From Brevundimonas sp. UBA6550 (GTDB lineage Bacteria > Pseudomonadota > Alphaproteobacteria > Caulobacterales > Caulobacteraceae), in assembly GCF_002434505.1 (NCBI RefSeq), contig NZ_DJKE01000012.1, positions 62,001-126,000 of the forward strand: a stretch of DNA of 64,000 nucleotides, in the 5' to 3' direction. Positions within the stretch are counted from its first letter, which is position 1. Each line of letters opens with the position of its first letter. The notes below the pieces were generated by a model. It saw nothing but the letters and a program-made list of their open reading frames with translations. It made no database searches and had not been told where the DNA came from. The translations under genes and the position numbers were made by a program. This document shows, piece after piece, positions 24,490 to 33,111 of the stretch.

Positions 24490-26109
24490 ATGCCGACCAT
24501 CGAAACCCTTTCCGAGCGTCCCCAGCCGGTGGCTCCGACGACGCTTGGGTGCGAGGTGCTGGCGCGCTTCAATCGCGAGCCGGACACGCTGGTCATACCC
24601 GTCGTCGACGGCGACCGCCCCGTGGGCCTGGTCGAGCGCACCGCATTTCTTGAAAAGATCGCCGCCCGGTTCGGCCACGCCCTTTACGACCTTCGCCCCA
24701 TCACCTTCGCCATGGACGCCGAACCGGCGGTGGTGGAGGCCGGCGTTCGCATCGACGCCTTCTGCGACATCATGCTGAAGGGCGGCCCCGCAGCCTTGTT
24801 GCGGGGCTTTATCGTGACCCGCCATGGCGCCTATCTAGGCGTCGGCACCGCCGCGACCCTGCTCCAGGCGGTCAACACGCGCCAACGCGAACAGAACGAG
24901 CAACTGGCCGAACAGGCCGCCATCCTCAGCGACACCCGCGCCCAGGCCATCGCCGCCGCCCGCGCCAAGAGCCAGTTCTTGGCCATCATGAGCCATGAAT
25001 TGCGCACGCCGATGAACGGCGTGCTGGCCGTCGCCGAACTGCTGCGCCGCCAGCCCCTGACGGCGACCGCCCAGGCGCACGTCCAGACCATCGTGGATTC
25101 GTCCGAGACCCTGCTGCGCATCCTGCAGGACGCGGTGGACCTGTCCAAGGCCGAGGCGGGCGAACTGGAGCTGTCCAGCACGCCGACGGCTTTGCGCGCC
25201 GTGATGGACGATATTCAGTCGATGTGGGAGCCCCGCGCCTCTCAGGACGGCGTCACTCTGCTGGTCGGCTGTGAGGGCGACACCGACCTGGCGGCCGTGA
25301 TCGACGGCGTGCGCCTGAAACAGGTGTTCAACAACCTGATCGGCAATGCGCTGAAGTTCGCCCGCAACGGCGTGGTCGAGGCCGGGCTGAAGGCCTGGGT
25401 CGAGGGCGGCGACATCCATATGGAGGCCCGCGTCCGCGACGACGGACCTGGCGTGGACGTCGACCGGGTCGATTCCATCTTCGAACCCTTCGTCCATGGC
25501 TCGGGGCCCGACGGCGCCGGTCTCGGCCTTTCCATCTGCCGTCAGGTCATCGACCGGATGGGCGGCCGGATCTGGGCCGAGAACAACAAGGGACGCGGCG
25601 CCACCTTCGCCTTCGACCTGACCGCGCCGCGCGCGATCATGGAGGCCGAGGTTCAGTCGAACGTCTCCGACCTGGCCGGTTTCGACCTGAAGGCGGCGCC
25701 GCACATTCTGATCGTCGACGACAACGCCACCAACCGCGTGGTCGCCCAGGCCCTGTGCGAAATGTTCGGCTGCAGTTCCGAACTGGCCGAGGATGGGCTG
25801 GAGGCGCTGCAGGCCGTGCAGGAAAGCCGCTACGATCTGGTGCTGATGGACATCAAGATGCCGCGCATGGACGGGGTGCAGGCGACCCAGGCCATCCGCG
25901 CCTTGCCCGCCCCCGTCGGCCGCGTGCCCATCGTGGCCCTGACCGCCAACGCCGACCCCGAGGACGCCAAACACTATCTGTCCATCGGCATGGCGGCGGT
26001 GGTCGAAAAGCCGATCAAGCCCGAACGTCTGCGTATGGCCATGAACGCCGCCCTGGCGATGGCGCAGGACGCCGAAGGTCAAGACGCATCGGGCCGGTCG
26101 GCCGCCTGA
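24490..26109 (+). CDS. Hybrid histidine kinase with N-terminal CBS-like region
   Basis: 539 residues and no membrane segment, so a cytoplasmic sensor. Residues 1 to about 135 look like paired CBS-type units (VIPVVDGDRPVGLVERTAF). A coiled helix then leads to the HisKA box AIMSHELRTPMNG, with the phosphorylated histidine near residue 171. The ATPase part has NLIGNALKFARNG and GAGLGLSI. A receiver domain at about 405-525 has the aspartate in VLMDIKMPRMDG. There is no Hpt domain, so phosphate would pass to a separate carrier. The signal is unknown; CBS domains often bind nucleotides. Confidence 0.85.
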   Translation: MPTIETLSERPQPVAPTTLGCEVLARFNREPDTLVIPVVDGDRPVGLVERTAFLEKIAARFGHALYDLRPITFAMDAEPAVVEAGVRIDAFCDIMLKGGPAALLRGFIVTRHGAYLGVGTAATLLQAVNTRQREQNEQLAEQAAILSDTRAQAIAAARAKSQFLAIMSHELRTPMNGVLAVAELLRRQPLTATAQAHVQTIVDSSETLLRILQDAVDLSKAEAGELELSSTPTALRAVMDDIQSMWEPRASQDGVTLLVGCEGDTDLAAVIDGVRLKQVFNNLIGNALKFARNGVVEAGLKAWVEGGDIHMEARVRDDGPGVDVDRVDSIFEPFVHGSGPDGAGLGLSICRQVIDRMGGRIWAENNKGRGATFAFDLTAPRAIMEAEVQSNVSDLAGFDLKAAPHILIVDDNATNRVVAQALCEMFGCSSELAEDGLEALQAVQESRYDLVLMDIKMPRMDGVQATQAIRALPAPVGRVPIVALTANADPEDAKHYLSIGMAAVVEKPIKPERLRMAMNAALAMAQDAEGQDASGRSAA

Positions 26110-26115
26110 CGCGGC

Positions 26116-27147
26116 TCAATCCGGCCTGACGTCCAACGCCTCCTCGTCCTCCTCGTCATAGCCGACAAGACGCAGCGCTCTGGCCTTCTGGCCATTGATC
26201 TCCGCCCAGCGCAGCAGACCTTCCTCCCGACCATGGGTGATCCACACCTCCTCGGGCTTCAACTCCGTGAAGGTCGCCGTCAATTCGTTCCAGTCGGCGT
26301 GGTCGGACACGATCAACGGCAACTCCACACCTCTCTGACGCGCGCGGGCCTTCACACCCATCCATCCCGAGGCGAAGGCCGTGACCGGGTCGGCGAACCG
26401 GCGCGCCCACCGATCCTGAATGGCGGACGGCGGCGCTATGGCCACCTCGCCGCCCAGGGCGTTCCTGGGCAGGTCGCGCGTCGGCAGAAGCGGCCCCAGA
26501 TCGACGCCTTCGCGTTCGTAAAGGGCGTTCAACCGCTCCATCGCGCCGTGATAATAGATGGGCCGATCCCACCCCGCCTCACGCAGCAGGCGAATGATCC
26601 GTTGCGCCTTGCCCAACGCATAGGCGCCGACCAGATGCGCCCGTTCCGGGAACTGAGCCAGCGAACGCACCAGCCGTCCCACCTCCTCTTCGGCCGGCGG
26701 ATGGCTGAACACGGGCAGGCCGAAGGTCGCCTCTGAAATGAAGACGTGGCACGGGATCGGCTCGAACGGCGCGCAGGTCGGATCGCGGCGGCGTTTGTAA
26801 TCGCCGGATACGACCATGGTCAGCCCCTTCCAGCGCACCTCGACCTGGGCCGAGCCCAGCACATGGCCCGCCGGCGCCAGTCTCAAATCGACGCCGTTTA
26901 TCCCCGTCGCCTGGCCATATTCGACCGACTGCGCCTGGTCCGTGAAATCGGCGCCATAGCGTTCTGCCATGATCGCCAATGTCTGGCGCGTCGCCAGCAC
27001 GGCGCCATGCCCCGCCCGCGCATGATCGGAATGGCCGTGGGTGATGACGGCTCGATCAACCGGCCGCACCGGATCGACATAGAAGTCGCCGGGCGGGCAA
27101 TAGAGGCCGGCGGGCGTCGGATGCAGCAGGTCTTCGGCGCGGATCAT
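26116..27147 (-). CDS. Ligase-associated DNA exonuclease, metallo-beta-lactamase fold
   Basis: 343 residues. The metal motif is ITHGHSDHARAGHG, with further histidines at PAGHVLGSAQ and the late SDHADWNEL. The pattern is that of the LigD/Lhr-associated exonuclease subgroup (start YCPPGDFYVDPVRPVDRAVI, and GDYKRRRDPTCAPFE). Such enzymes are usually next to an ATP-dependent DNA ligase and an Lhr helicase; neither is seen here, so this one stands alone in the window. It converges with the hybrid kinase, six bases apart. Confidence 0.8.
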   Translation of the reverse strand: MIRAEDLLHPTPAGLYCPPGDFYVDPVRPVDRAVITHGHSDHARAGHGAVLATRQTLAIMAERYGADFTDQAQSVEYGQATGINGVDLRLAPAGHVLGSAQVEVRWKGLTMVVSGDYKRRRDPTCAPFEPIPCHVFISEATFGLPVFSHPPAEEEVGRLVRSLAQFPERAHLVGAYALGKAQRIIRLLREAGWDRPIYYHGAMERLNALYEREGVDLGPLLPTRDLPRNALGGEVAIAPPSAIQDRWARRFADPVTAFASGWMGVKARARQRGVELPLIVSDHADWNELTATFTELKPEEVWITHGREEGLLRWAEINGQKARALRLVGYDEEDEEALDVRPD

Positions 27148-27229
27148 GGTCCCCTAACGCACTCGACGCCGTCGGGTCGCCGATCCATACAGGAACACCC
27201 CAGAACCGCCGGAAAGGCCGTACTGCTTG

Positions 27230-27682
27230 ATGTCCGACAGCTTCCTGACCTCCATCCTGCCCCAACTCGCGGCGGGCGCGGCCCATACGGGAGCGCTGGG
27301 CTTCGCCTTCGACGGCCTGCATGACGGCGAGCCGCGCATCCGCGTGCCCTGGCGCGAGGATCTGGTCGGCGACCCCGACGGCGGCGTGTTCGCAGGCGGC
27401 CTGGTGACGACGTTGCTGGATCATATCGGCGGGTTGGCGGTGTGGACGGCACTGGACGCCTTCCAACCCATAGCCACCGTGGATTTGCGCGTGGACTATA
27501 TGCGGGCCGCCCGGCCGCATCGGGACCTGCTGGCCCAAGGGGTCTGCTATCGCATGACCCATACCATCGCCTTCGTGCGGGCCTGGGCTTTCGAGGACGA
27601 CCCGTCCGACCCGGTGGCGGCGGCCCAGTCGGCCTATATCTTCAATCCATCTCGCGAACGCTTGGTCGGAGCGGCCGCATGA
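27230..27682 (+). CDS. PaaI-family thioesterase-like protein
   Basis: 150 residues from the ATG at 27230; an adjacent TTG at 27227 is the alternative. One hotdog domain, with the segment GGVFAGGLVTTLLDHIGGLA as the conserved helix and VDLRVDYMRAARPHRDLLAQ as the central strands. It overlaps the next hotdog gene by four bases (ATGA), so the two may form a heteromer or work in sequence. The acyl substrate is unknown. Confidence 0.75.
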   Translation: MSDSFLTSILPQLAAGAAHTGALGFAFDGLHDGEPRIRVPWREDLVGDPDGGVFAGGLVTTLLDHIGGLAVWTALDAFQPIATVDLRVDYMRAARPHRDLLAQGVCYRMTHTIAFVRAWAFEDDPSDPVAAAQSAYIFNPSRERLVGAAA

Positions 27683-28074
27683 CCGACATTCTCGCCACCC
27701 TGCCCTACGCCCGGTTTCTGGGCCTGAAAACGTTCGTCAGCGGCGACGAGGTGACCGTGATCATGCCCTTCGCGGACAAGCTGATCGGCAATCCGATGCT
27801 GCCGGCGTTGCACGGCGGATCGACGGCCGCCCTGCTGGAGATGACCGCCATGGCGCAACTGGCCATGGCCTTTCCCAGTCCGCGCCTGCCCCGTCCGATC
27901 AACGTCACCGTGGCCTATCTCCGCACCGGGCGGCCGATCGACGTCTTCGCCCGAGCCAGGATCAGCCGCGCCGGCCGCCGCCTGGCCCACGTCCAGGCCG
28001 AGGCCTGGCAGGAAGAACGTTCACAGCCAATCGCCAGCCTGACCGCGCACTTCCTGCTCGACAACCAGAACTGA
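27679..28074 (+). CDS. Second PaaI/hotdog thioesterase-like protein
   Basis: 131 residues, also one hotdog domain: LPYARFLGLKTFVSGDEVTV, then LPALHGGSTAALLEMTAMAQ, then INVTVAYLRTGRPIDVFARA. It is translationally coupled to the preceding thioesterase gene and differs clearly from it in sequence, so it is an old paralogue at most. Paired hotdog genes occur widely in alphaproteobacteria. Substrate unknown. Confidence 0.75.
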   Translation: MTDILATLPYARFLGLKTFVSGDEVTVIMPFADKLIGNPMLPALHGGSTAALLEMTAMAQLAMAFPSPRLPRPINVTVAYLRTGRPIDVFARARISRAGRRLAHVQAEAWQEERSQPIASLTAHFLLDNQN

Positions 28075-28170
28075 TCGTCCGGGCGCGGACGGTCGATTCG
28101 CTTTGGGAGCCCGCCGCTGCTGACATTCGAGCGCCAGCCATGACGCGGGGTTCAACGCGCGATTGTTCAA

Positions 28171-28236
28171 GGTATGAACATACCCCTATCAAACAAGGTT
28201 AAGACGTGATAACCATACGGCCTCTGTAACCATACC
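28171..28236. promoter_or_regulatory. GGTATG palindrome and TAACCATAC direct repeats
   Basis: GGTATG-AA-CATACC at 28171-28184 is a perfect inverted repeat. TAACCATAC then occurs at 28210-28218 and 28227-28235, 17 bases apart start to start; CATACC at 28231-28236 is the same half-site word. The cluster ends 13 bases before the start of a small gene at 28250. It looks like an operator array for that gene; the regulator is unknown. Confidence 0.45.
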
Positions 28237-28249
28237 TTGAGGGGCTCTC

Positions 28250-28600
28250 ATGGACCGGACTGAAGTCGTCACCAGCGTTGCTGGCGATCTGCATGCTACC
28301 GAACTCGCGATCGACGCCGCGATCACTCAGGCGACGACCCTGGTTCAATCCTTCATCGGCGCCCGCGCGGCCCTCTCGCTCTCGCCGGTCAGCGGCACGA
28401 TGTCCCAAGCCAAGGCCATGGAAACCATCGCCGCCCTGTCGGCCGCGCGCGAATCCATCGTCGCCTGCCACGCCGAACTGCAAAAGGACCACCGTCGCCT
28501 CGGCTACGGCACCTACGCCGCCGGCCCAATCGCCAAGCCGGACGACTGGCTCGATCCGAAGGCCGCCTTGACGCCGACGCATCTGCACCGCGTCGCGTGA
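28250..28600 (+). CDS. Small conserved-looking protein of unknown function
   Basis: 116 residues, soluble, with no signal peptide. The first 85 residues are rich in Ala, Thr and Ser and probably helical (AIDAAITQATTLVQSFIGAR and AKAMETIAALSAARESIVAC); the rest is Pro/Gly-rich (YGTYAAGPIAKPDDWLDP). I do not recognise it. It has a GAGGGG ribosome site and its own palindromic upstream region, and is followed by hairpins, so it looks like a single-gene unit. It could be a small structural or regulatory protein. Confidence 0.6.
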   Translation: MDRTEVVTSVAGDLHATELAIDAAITQATTLVQSFIGARAALSLSPVSGTMSQAKAMETIAALSAARESIVACHAELQKDHRRLGYGTYAAGPIAKPDDWLDPKAALTPTHLHRVA

Positions 28601-28606
28601 ATTGTT

Positions 28607-28623
28607 GGTAAGCTTGGCTTACC
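28607..28623 (+). terminator. Short hairpin after the small gene
   Basis: GGTAAGC-TTG-GCTTACC is a perfect seven-base stem seven bases after the stop at 28600. No T-run follows directly, so it may act as a pause or RNA-stabilising hairpin and not a full terminator. Confidence 0.35.
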
Positions 28624-28655
28624 GCGATTTCCGTCTGTCGTGACTTAGGTCATTA

Positions 28656-28688
28656 TCGCCCCCGCGCATTTCTGCACGGGGGCGATTT
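28656..28688 (+). terminator. Strong hairpin with TTT just before the next start codon
   Basis: TCGCCCCCG pairs with CGGGGGCGA over a 12-base loop, followed by TTTG. It has terminator shape and ends only a few bases before the ATG at 28692. It would end transcripts from the small gene, or hide the ribosome site of the next gene. Confidence 0.5.
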
Positions 28689-28691
28689 GCC

Positions 28692-29123
28692 ATGCTTAAT
28701 CTAGCCTACGCCGTCGTCGGCGCGGTCTTCATGGTCGGCATGGCGTTGTTCGCTTTCTTAAAAGGGGGACCAGCGGAGCGCTTCGGCGCGGGCGCGTATC
28801 TCTTTGCTTGGTTTGCATCGATCATTCTGCAGGAGAACAGCGGCTTCCGCGGAATGCCGGTCGGTCTTTTCCTGATCGACGTTGCCGCTCTTTTTGTTTT
28901 TGTCGGCCTCTCTTGGCGTTATCGCCAATCATGGCCGGTATGGGTTAGCGGCATTCAGCTCATCACCGTGATGTGTCACATCATGATACTTACCAAGCAG
29001 CCCGTTTTACTTGCATCATTGATTACCGTTATGAATCTCAACAGCTATCTCATCATCGGATTTTTGACCGTCGGCACCTTTTTCTCGTGGCAAGACCGCC
29101 ACGCCGCAGAGATGAATAGGTAG
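28692..29123 (+). CDS. Small four-helix membrane protein, lower GC
   Basis: 143 residues with four hydrophobic segments (LNLAYAVVGAVFMVGMALFA, YLFAWFASIILQ, FLIDVAALFVFVGL and the VLLASLITVMNLNSYLIIGF region). GC and codon use are visibly lower than in neighbours (codons such as TTA, CTT, TTT are common), suggesting a different origin. There is no clear ribosome site, and a hairpin ends just upstream. I do not recognise a family. The S24 protein gene follows 51 bases later on the same strand. Confidence 0.65.
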   Translation: MLNLAYAVVGAVFMVGMALFAFLKGGPAERFGAGAYLFAWFASIILQENSGFRGMPVGLFLIDVAALFVFVGLSWRYRQSWPVWVSGIQLITVMCHIMILTKQPVLLASLITVMNLNSYLIIGFLTVGTFFSWQDRHAAEMNR

Positions 29124-29174
29124 AAATTCCTAGACCGAACGCTTATTCTGCGGCGAATCAGTCGTTGAGACGCC

Positions 29175-29810
29175 ATGCCGCTGTCGCACGCCAAACTTTG
29201 GAAAGCCGTCGACAATCTGGCGCGGCGAGAGGGTCTGACGCCGTCAGCCTTGGCACGGCGCGCGGGTTTGGACGCCACCAGCTTCAATCCTTCCAAACGG
29301 TTCGGGGCGGGCGATCCGCCGCGTCCGCGCTGGCCCTCGACCGAGAGTGTGACCCTGGTTCTTCAGGCGACAGGCGTGTCCTTGGCGGACTTCGCGGCCC
29401 TGGCCGAGGATGCGCCCGAGCGGCCGGCGACCGTGCCGCTGCTGGGCCTGGCCAAGGCGGGCGACGACGGTTTCTTCGATGACGCCGGGCTGCCCACAGG
29501 CGACGGGTGGGACCAGACCGAACTGCCGCAGGCCAAGGACACCTTGTTCAGCATGACCATAGACGGCGATTCGATGTCGCCGCTCTACCGCGAGGGCGAC
29601 CGGGTTCTGGTAGATCAGGAAGAGACCCGCGTCCGACGTGGAGACCGTGTCGTCGTCCGGCTGATGACCGGCGAGACCGTCGCCAAGGAAGTGGCCAGCC
29701 TGACCAGCCGCGCCGTCACCCTGGCGTCCATCAATCCCGACTATCCGCCCCGGATCGTGCCCCGACGCGACATCGAATGGATGGCGCGTATTCTGTGGGT
29801 CAGTCAGTAG
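29175..29810 (+). CDS. HTH and S24/LexA-like peptidase repressor
   Basis: 211 residues. The N-terminal 75 residues hold an HTH-like unit (GLTPSALARRAGLDATSFNP). The C-terminal half is an S24 domain with the catalytic serine in DGDSMSPLYREGDRVLV and the lysine in GETVAKEV, so both catalytic residues are present. Such proteins are self-cleaving repressors or LexA-like regulators. There is no linked phage gene, so it appears to be a chromosomal regulator. The target is unknown. Confidence 0.8.
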   Translation: MPLSHAKLWKAVDNLARREGLTPSALARRAGLDATSFNPSKRFGAGDPPRPRWPSTESVTLVLQATGVSLADFAALAEDAPERPATVPLLGLAKAGDDGFFDDAGLPTGDGWDQTELPQAKDTLFSMTIDGDSMSPLYREGDRVLVDQEETRVRRGDRVVVRLMTGETVAKEVASLTSRAVTLASINPDYPPRIVPRRDIEWMARILWVSQ

Positions 29811-29821
29811 CGGACATGGAA

Positions 29822-29850
29822 AGGCCCCGCGCGGCGAACCGGCGGGGCCT
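29822..29850. terminator. Hairpin between convergent genes
   Basis: AGGCCCCGC and GCGGGGCCT form a nine-base stem with an 11-base loop between two convergent genes. On the minus strand the stem runs into TTTCC; there is no T-run on the plus strand. It probably serves both directions. Confidence 0.6.
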
Positions 29851-29869
29851 CCATCAAACCGACCAGATC

Positions 29870-30343
29870 TTAGTTGGCCGTAACGTAGTGGGCGTTCACC
29901 CAGCCGCCGCCCGCGATCTGCACCCATTCGCCCTGAGAACCGATGGCGGTGAAGGGCTGACCAGCCGACAGGGTGCCGGCGGTGCGATAGTTGGTGCCGG
30001 GGCCGCTGCGGATGCGCAGGTTGGACGAGGCGCGATATTGCGAGCCGTTCGACACCGAGGCCGCGCGCGCGCGCTGCTGGTTGCAGCCGATGTAGGACCC
30101 GGCGGCCGCGCCGGCGCCCGCGCCGACGATGGTGCCTGCGGTGCGTTCGTTACGGGCAAGGTTCGACCCGACCACGCCGCCGACGACGGCGCCGATCAGG
30201 GCGCCCGCACGCTGGCGACCGCCGGGGGCGTCGCAGTTGGTGACGCCGTTGGCCTGGGCCTGGGCGGCCATCGGAGCGGCGGTCACCATGGCGGCCAGAG
30301 CTGCAGCGGTGGCCAGACCGGTCTTGAAAATCTTGTTCGACAT
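29870..30343 (-). CDS. Secreted SH3b protein with glycine-zipper segment
   Basis: 157 residues from the ATG at 30343, which has a GGAGAAG-like ribosome site. A cleavable signal (ending MAAQAQA) is followed by a glycine-zipper stretch (GALIGAVVGGVVGSNLARNE and GTIVGAGAGAAAGSYIG) and a C-terminal bacterial SH3 domain (SNLRIRSGPGTNYRTAGTLS). The zipper suggests insertion in or contact with the outer membrane, and SH3b domains bind cell-wall peptides. Role unknown, probably envelope. Confidence 0.8.
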   Translation of the reverse strand: MSNKIFKTGLATAAALAAMVTAAPMAAQAQANGVTNCDAPGGRQRAGALIGAVVGGVVGSNLARNERTAGTIVGAGAGAAAGSYIGCNQQRARAASVSNGSQYRASSNLRIRSGPGTNYRTAGTLSAGQPFTAIGSQGEWVQIAGGGWVNAHYVTAN

Positions 30344-30457
30344 AACTCTTCTCCTGTCAGCGCGTTTGCCGATGGGGGGAGAATGCACAGACGAACCTGA
30401 AGGCTCCCGGAGCTTCGCCGTTATTTTCGGTTCATGTTCGTCGCCGCCGAGACGAGG

Positions 30458-32137
30458 TCAGGCGACCAGTTCGCCGTTCGCCCCCGCTTCGATCAGCGCG
30501 ATCGTCTGCGGCAAACCATAGATCGCCGCGAACGAGCCGAAGCGCGGCCCCTGAGAGGCGCCCAGCAGCACTTCATACAGCGCCCCGAACCAGGCCCGTA
30601 GCGGCTCGAAGGCGTGGTCCTTGCCCACCGCATAAACCTCGTTCTGGATCAGCTCGCCGTCCGTCGTGTCGGCAGGCAGGGTTTTCAGCCGTTCCGCCAG
30701 ATCACTAAGCGCCGCCTTCTCCTTGTCGTCCGGCAGGCGGTAGGACTTGGAGGGCTTCACGAAGTCCTCGTAGTAGTTCAGCGCATGGTCCATCAGCCGG
30801 TCCAGCAGCGGCTCGTTCTCGGGCGTCGCATCCGGCAGATATTTGGCGAAATAGGCCCACAGTTGCGCCTTGCTGGACGCATTGGCCACGCCTACCAGGT
30901 TCAGCAGCAGGGCGAACGACACAGGCGAGGTGTGGGTCGGCGGATCGCCCGCGTGGATCGACCAGACGGCGTTGTCGATCCGCTTGGCGGGCTCCTGCGT
31001 CTTGTAGCTTTCGATGAAGGCCAGATAGTCGTCGATCGCGCGCGGAATGACGTTGAAGTGCAACGACTTGGCCGACTTGGGCGACTGGAACATGTACCAC
31101 GACAGGCTCTCTGGCGTGCCGTAGCGCAGCCATTCGTCCATCGTCAGGCCATTGCCCTTAGACTTCGAAATCTTCTTGCCCTCGATGTCCAGGAACAGTT
31201 CGTAGTTGAAGCCTTCCGGCGGGGTGCCGCCCAGGGCGCGGCAGACCTTGGAGCTTTCGCGCACGCTCTCGATCAGGTCCTTGCCCGACATCTCGTAATC
31301 GATGTCCAGCGCGACCCAGCGCATGGCCCAGTCGGGCTTCCATTGCAGCTTCACATGGCCGCCGGTGACCGGAACCTCGGTGCGGTTGCCCGCTTCGCCG
31401 GCAGGGTCTTCGAAGGTGATCGTGCCCTTCTCGACATTACGCGCCAGCGTCGGCACCTGCAGCACATGGCCGGTGATGGGGCTGATGGGCAGAAAGGGCG
31501 AATAGGTCGCGCGCCGCTCCTCGCCCAGGGTCGGCAGCATGATGGCCTGAACCGCGTCGAACCGCTCCAGCAGGGTCAAAAGGGTCGCGTCGAACCGCCC
31601 GGACATGTAGGTCTCGGTCGAGGACATGAACTCGTAATCGAACCCGAAACTGTCCAGGAACGCCTGCAGACGCGCATTGTTGTGCGCGCCGAAACTGTCA
31701 TGGGTGCCGAACGGGTCGCGCACGCGGGTCAGCGACAGATGCAGGTCTTCGCGCAGCATCTCCGGGTTCGGAATGCCTTCCGGCACCTTGCGCAGGCCGT
31801 CCATGTCGTCGCTGAAGGCGATCAGGCGCGTCGGCCAGTGATCGCCGGTCAGGGCGCGGAAGGCGTTCCTCACCATGGTCGTGCGCGCCACCTCGCCGAA
31901 GGTGCCCATATGCGGCAGGCCCGACGGGCCGTAACCCGTCTCCAGGATCACCGGCCGTTGCAGCGCGGGGAAGGTCGCCAGAGCCTCATCCGCCTTGCCC
32001 GCGTCGATCAGCAGCTTGGCCGCGTCGCGCTCGGCGTCCGACAGCCGCTTCTTCAGAACATGGTTCAGAAGATTGCGGGCTTGCTCAAACGGCCAGGACT
32101 TGGCCTCGCGGGCGAGGGTTTCGAGGTTCTGCAACAT
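30458..32137 (-). CDS. lysK: Lysyl-tRNA synthetase, class I
   Basis: 559 residues from the ATG at 32137; a longer frame to 32173 adds 12 unconserved residues. The class I signature HIGH appears as GPSGLPHMGTF and KMSKS as KISKSKGN, so this is the class I enzyme typical of archaea and alphaproteobacteria and not the class II LysS. It charges tRNA-Lys. It stands as a single gene; about 50 bases separate it from the upstream RidA gene. Confidence 0.95.
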   Translation of the reverse strand: MLQNLETLAREAKSWPFEQARNLLNHVLKKRLSDAERDAAKLLIDAGKADEALATFPALQRPVILETGYGPSGLPHMGTFGEVARTTMVRNAFRALTGDHWPTRLIAFSDDMDGLRKVPEGIPNPEMLREDLHLSLTRVRDPFGTHDSFGAHNNARLQAFLDSFGFDYEFMSSTETYMSGRFDATLLTLLERFDAVQAIMLPTLGEERRATYSPFLPISPITGHVLQVPTLARNVEKGTITFEDPAGEAGNRTEVPVTGGHVKLQWKPDWAMRWVALDIDYEMSGKDLIESVRESSKVCRALGGTPPEGFNYELFLDIEGKKISKSKGNGLTMDEWLRYGTPESLSWYMFQSPKSAKSLHFNVIPRAIDDYLAFIESYKTQEPAKRIDNAVWSIHAGDPPTHTSPVSFALLLNLVGVANASSKAQLWAYFAKYLPDATPENEPLLDRLMDHALNYYEDFVKPSKSYRLPDDKEKAALSDLAERLKTLPADTTDGELIQNEVYAVGKDHAFEPLRAWFGALYEVLLGASQGPRFGSFAAIYGLPQTIALIEAGANGELVA

Positions 32138-32188
32138 GGGCGGCGGTTTGCAGTCTGCATACCGCCCGGTCAACCGCTTAGCGCCAGA

Positions 32189-32545
32189 TCAGGCCTTGGC
32201 GGCGCCCTTCGCCGCGATGACGATGATTTCGACCAGATAGTCGGGCGAGGCCAGACGGCTTTCGCCCGTGGCGCGGGCCGGCGGATTGGCGGTGTCGACC
32301 CAGGCGTCCCAGACGCTGTTCATCGCATCGAAATCGGCCATGTCCGCCAGCCATATCTGGGCCATCAGGATGCGGGACTTGTCGCTGCCCGCCTCGGCCA
32401 ACAGGGCCTCGACTTCGGCGAGGGCCGTCCTGGTCTGGGCGACCACGTCTTCGCCTGGTTCTCCGACCTGCCCCGCGAGATAGATGGTGTCGCCGTGGAC
32501 GACGGCCTCGCTCATGCGGGCGCCGGCCTGGATGCGGGTGATCAT
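32189..32545 (-). CDS. RidA/YjgF family protein
   Basis: 118 residues from the ATG at 32545, chosen over 32572 because family members begin close to ITRIQAGARMSEAV. The fold shows GDTIYLAGQVG, VVAQTRTALAEVEALLAEAG and ESRLASPDYLVEIIVIA, the last segment carrying the conserved arginine and glutamate. RidA proteins remove reactive enamine/imine intermediates; this appears to be a paralogue of the Rid superfamily with an uncertain substrate. Confidence 0.85.
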   Translation of the reverse strand: MITRIQAGARMSEAVVHGDTIYLAGQVGEPGEDVVAQTRTALAEVEALLAEAGSDKSRILMAQIWLADMADFDAMNSVWDAWVDTANPPARATGESRLASPDYLVEIIVIAAKGAAKA

Positions 32546-32604
32546 GATGAAATCCTCCTTGACGTCCCGCACCTATCGCCCTGCCCGCCCCGCTGTCGAG
32601 CCCC

Positions 32605-33081
32605 TCAGCGGCGGTTCAGGCGGGCCACCGTCAGGCCCACCACCAGCGCCCCCGCGCCGACGATGAAGGCGTCCTCGATCAGGCCGCTCCTGGTCTGGCC
32701 TATGCGCGCCATGGCCTTCTTGCGGCCCGCCAGCGTCAGATAGGCCAGCGGAACGGCGGTCGCGACGGCGACGCCGGCGCCCAGCTTCTCCCTGCCGCGC
32801 GGCGCCAGGGCCGAACCGGCGATGCCCGCGCTCATGACCCGCGCCAGCAGACCCAGAAAGACCGTGCGGTCCGGCGCCGACTTCATCTTGTCGCCCAGCA
32901 GCTCGCCCACGCCCATCAACAGGGCGCCGAACTTGAACAGCGGCTGGTTCAGCAGAAAAACCCGCCCGGGCGTTGGCTTATGCGCCAGTTCGGCGACGGC
33001 GATGGCCGCCATAGGGGTCATGGACCGGGCGCTGGCGACGGCGCCGATGAGGGCGGACGGGAGGAGGTCGGTGGTTTTCAT
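32605..33081 (-). CDS. DUF4126-like membrane protein
   Basis: 158 residues with four or five membrane-length hydrophobic segments. The start LLPSALIGAVASARSMTPMA and the late AGAVALVVGLT-type ending suggest the DUF4126 family of small integral membrane proteins. No catalytic motif is visible. It follows the divergent Lrp gene region but has its own start. Function unknown. Confidence 0.65.
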   Translation of the reverse strand: MKTTDLLPSALIGAVASARSMTPMAAIAVAELAHKPTPGRVFLLNQPLFKFGALLMGVGELLGDKMKSAPDRTVFLGLLARVMSAGIAGSALAPRGREKLGAGVAVATAVPLAYLTLAGRKKAMARIGQTRSGLIEDAFIVGAGALVVGLTVARLNRR

Positions 33082-33111
33082 GTCAGATGAACACCGCAGG
33101 ACGACGAGGGT

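Noticed and set aside
26116-27147. DNA ligase/Lhr repair cluster
   Set aside because: Only the exonuclease is present; the usual ligase and helicase neighbours are missing in this window.
29175-29810. Prophage repressor
   Set aside because: No integrase, structural or other phage gene is near; only a lone S24 regulator remains.
30614-32743. A 709-residue frame antisense to lysK
   Set aside because: No family character and mostly complementary to lysK codons.
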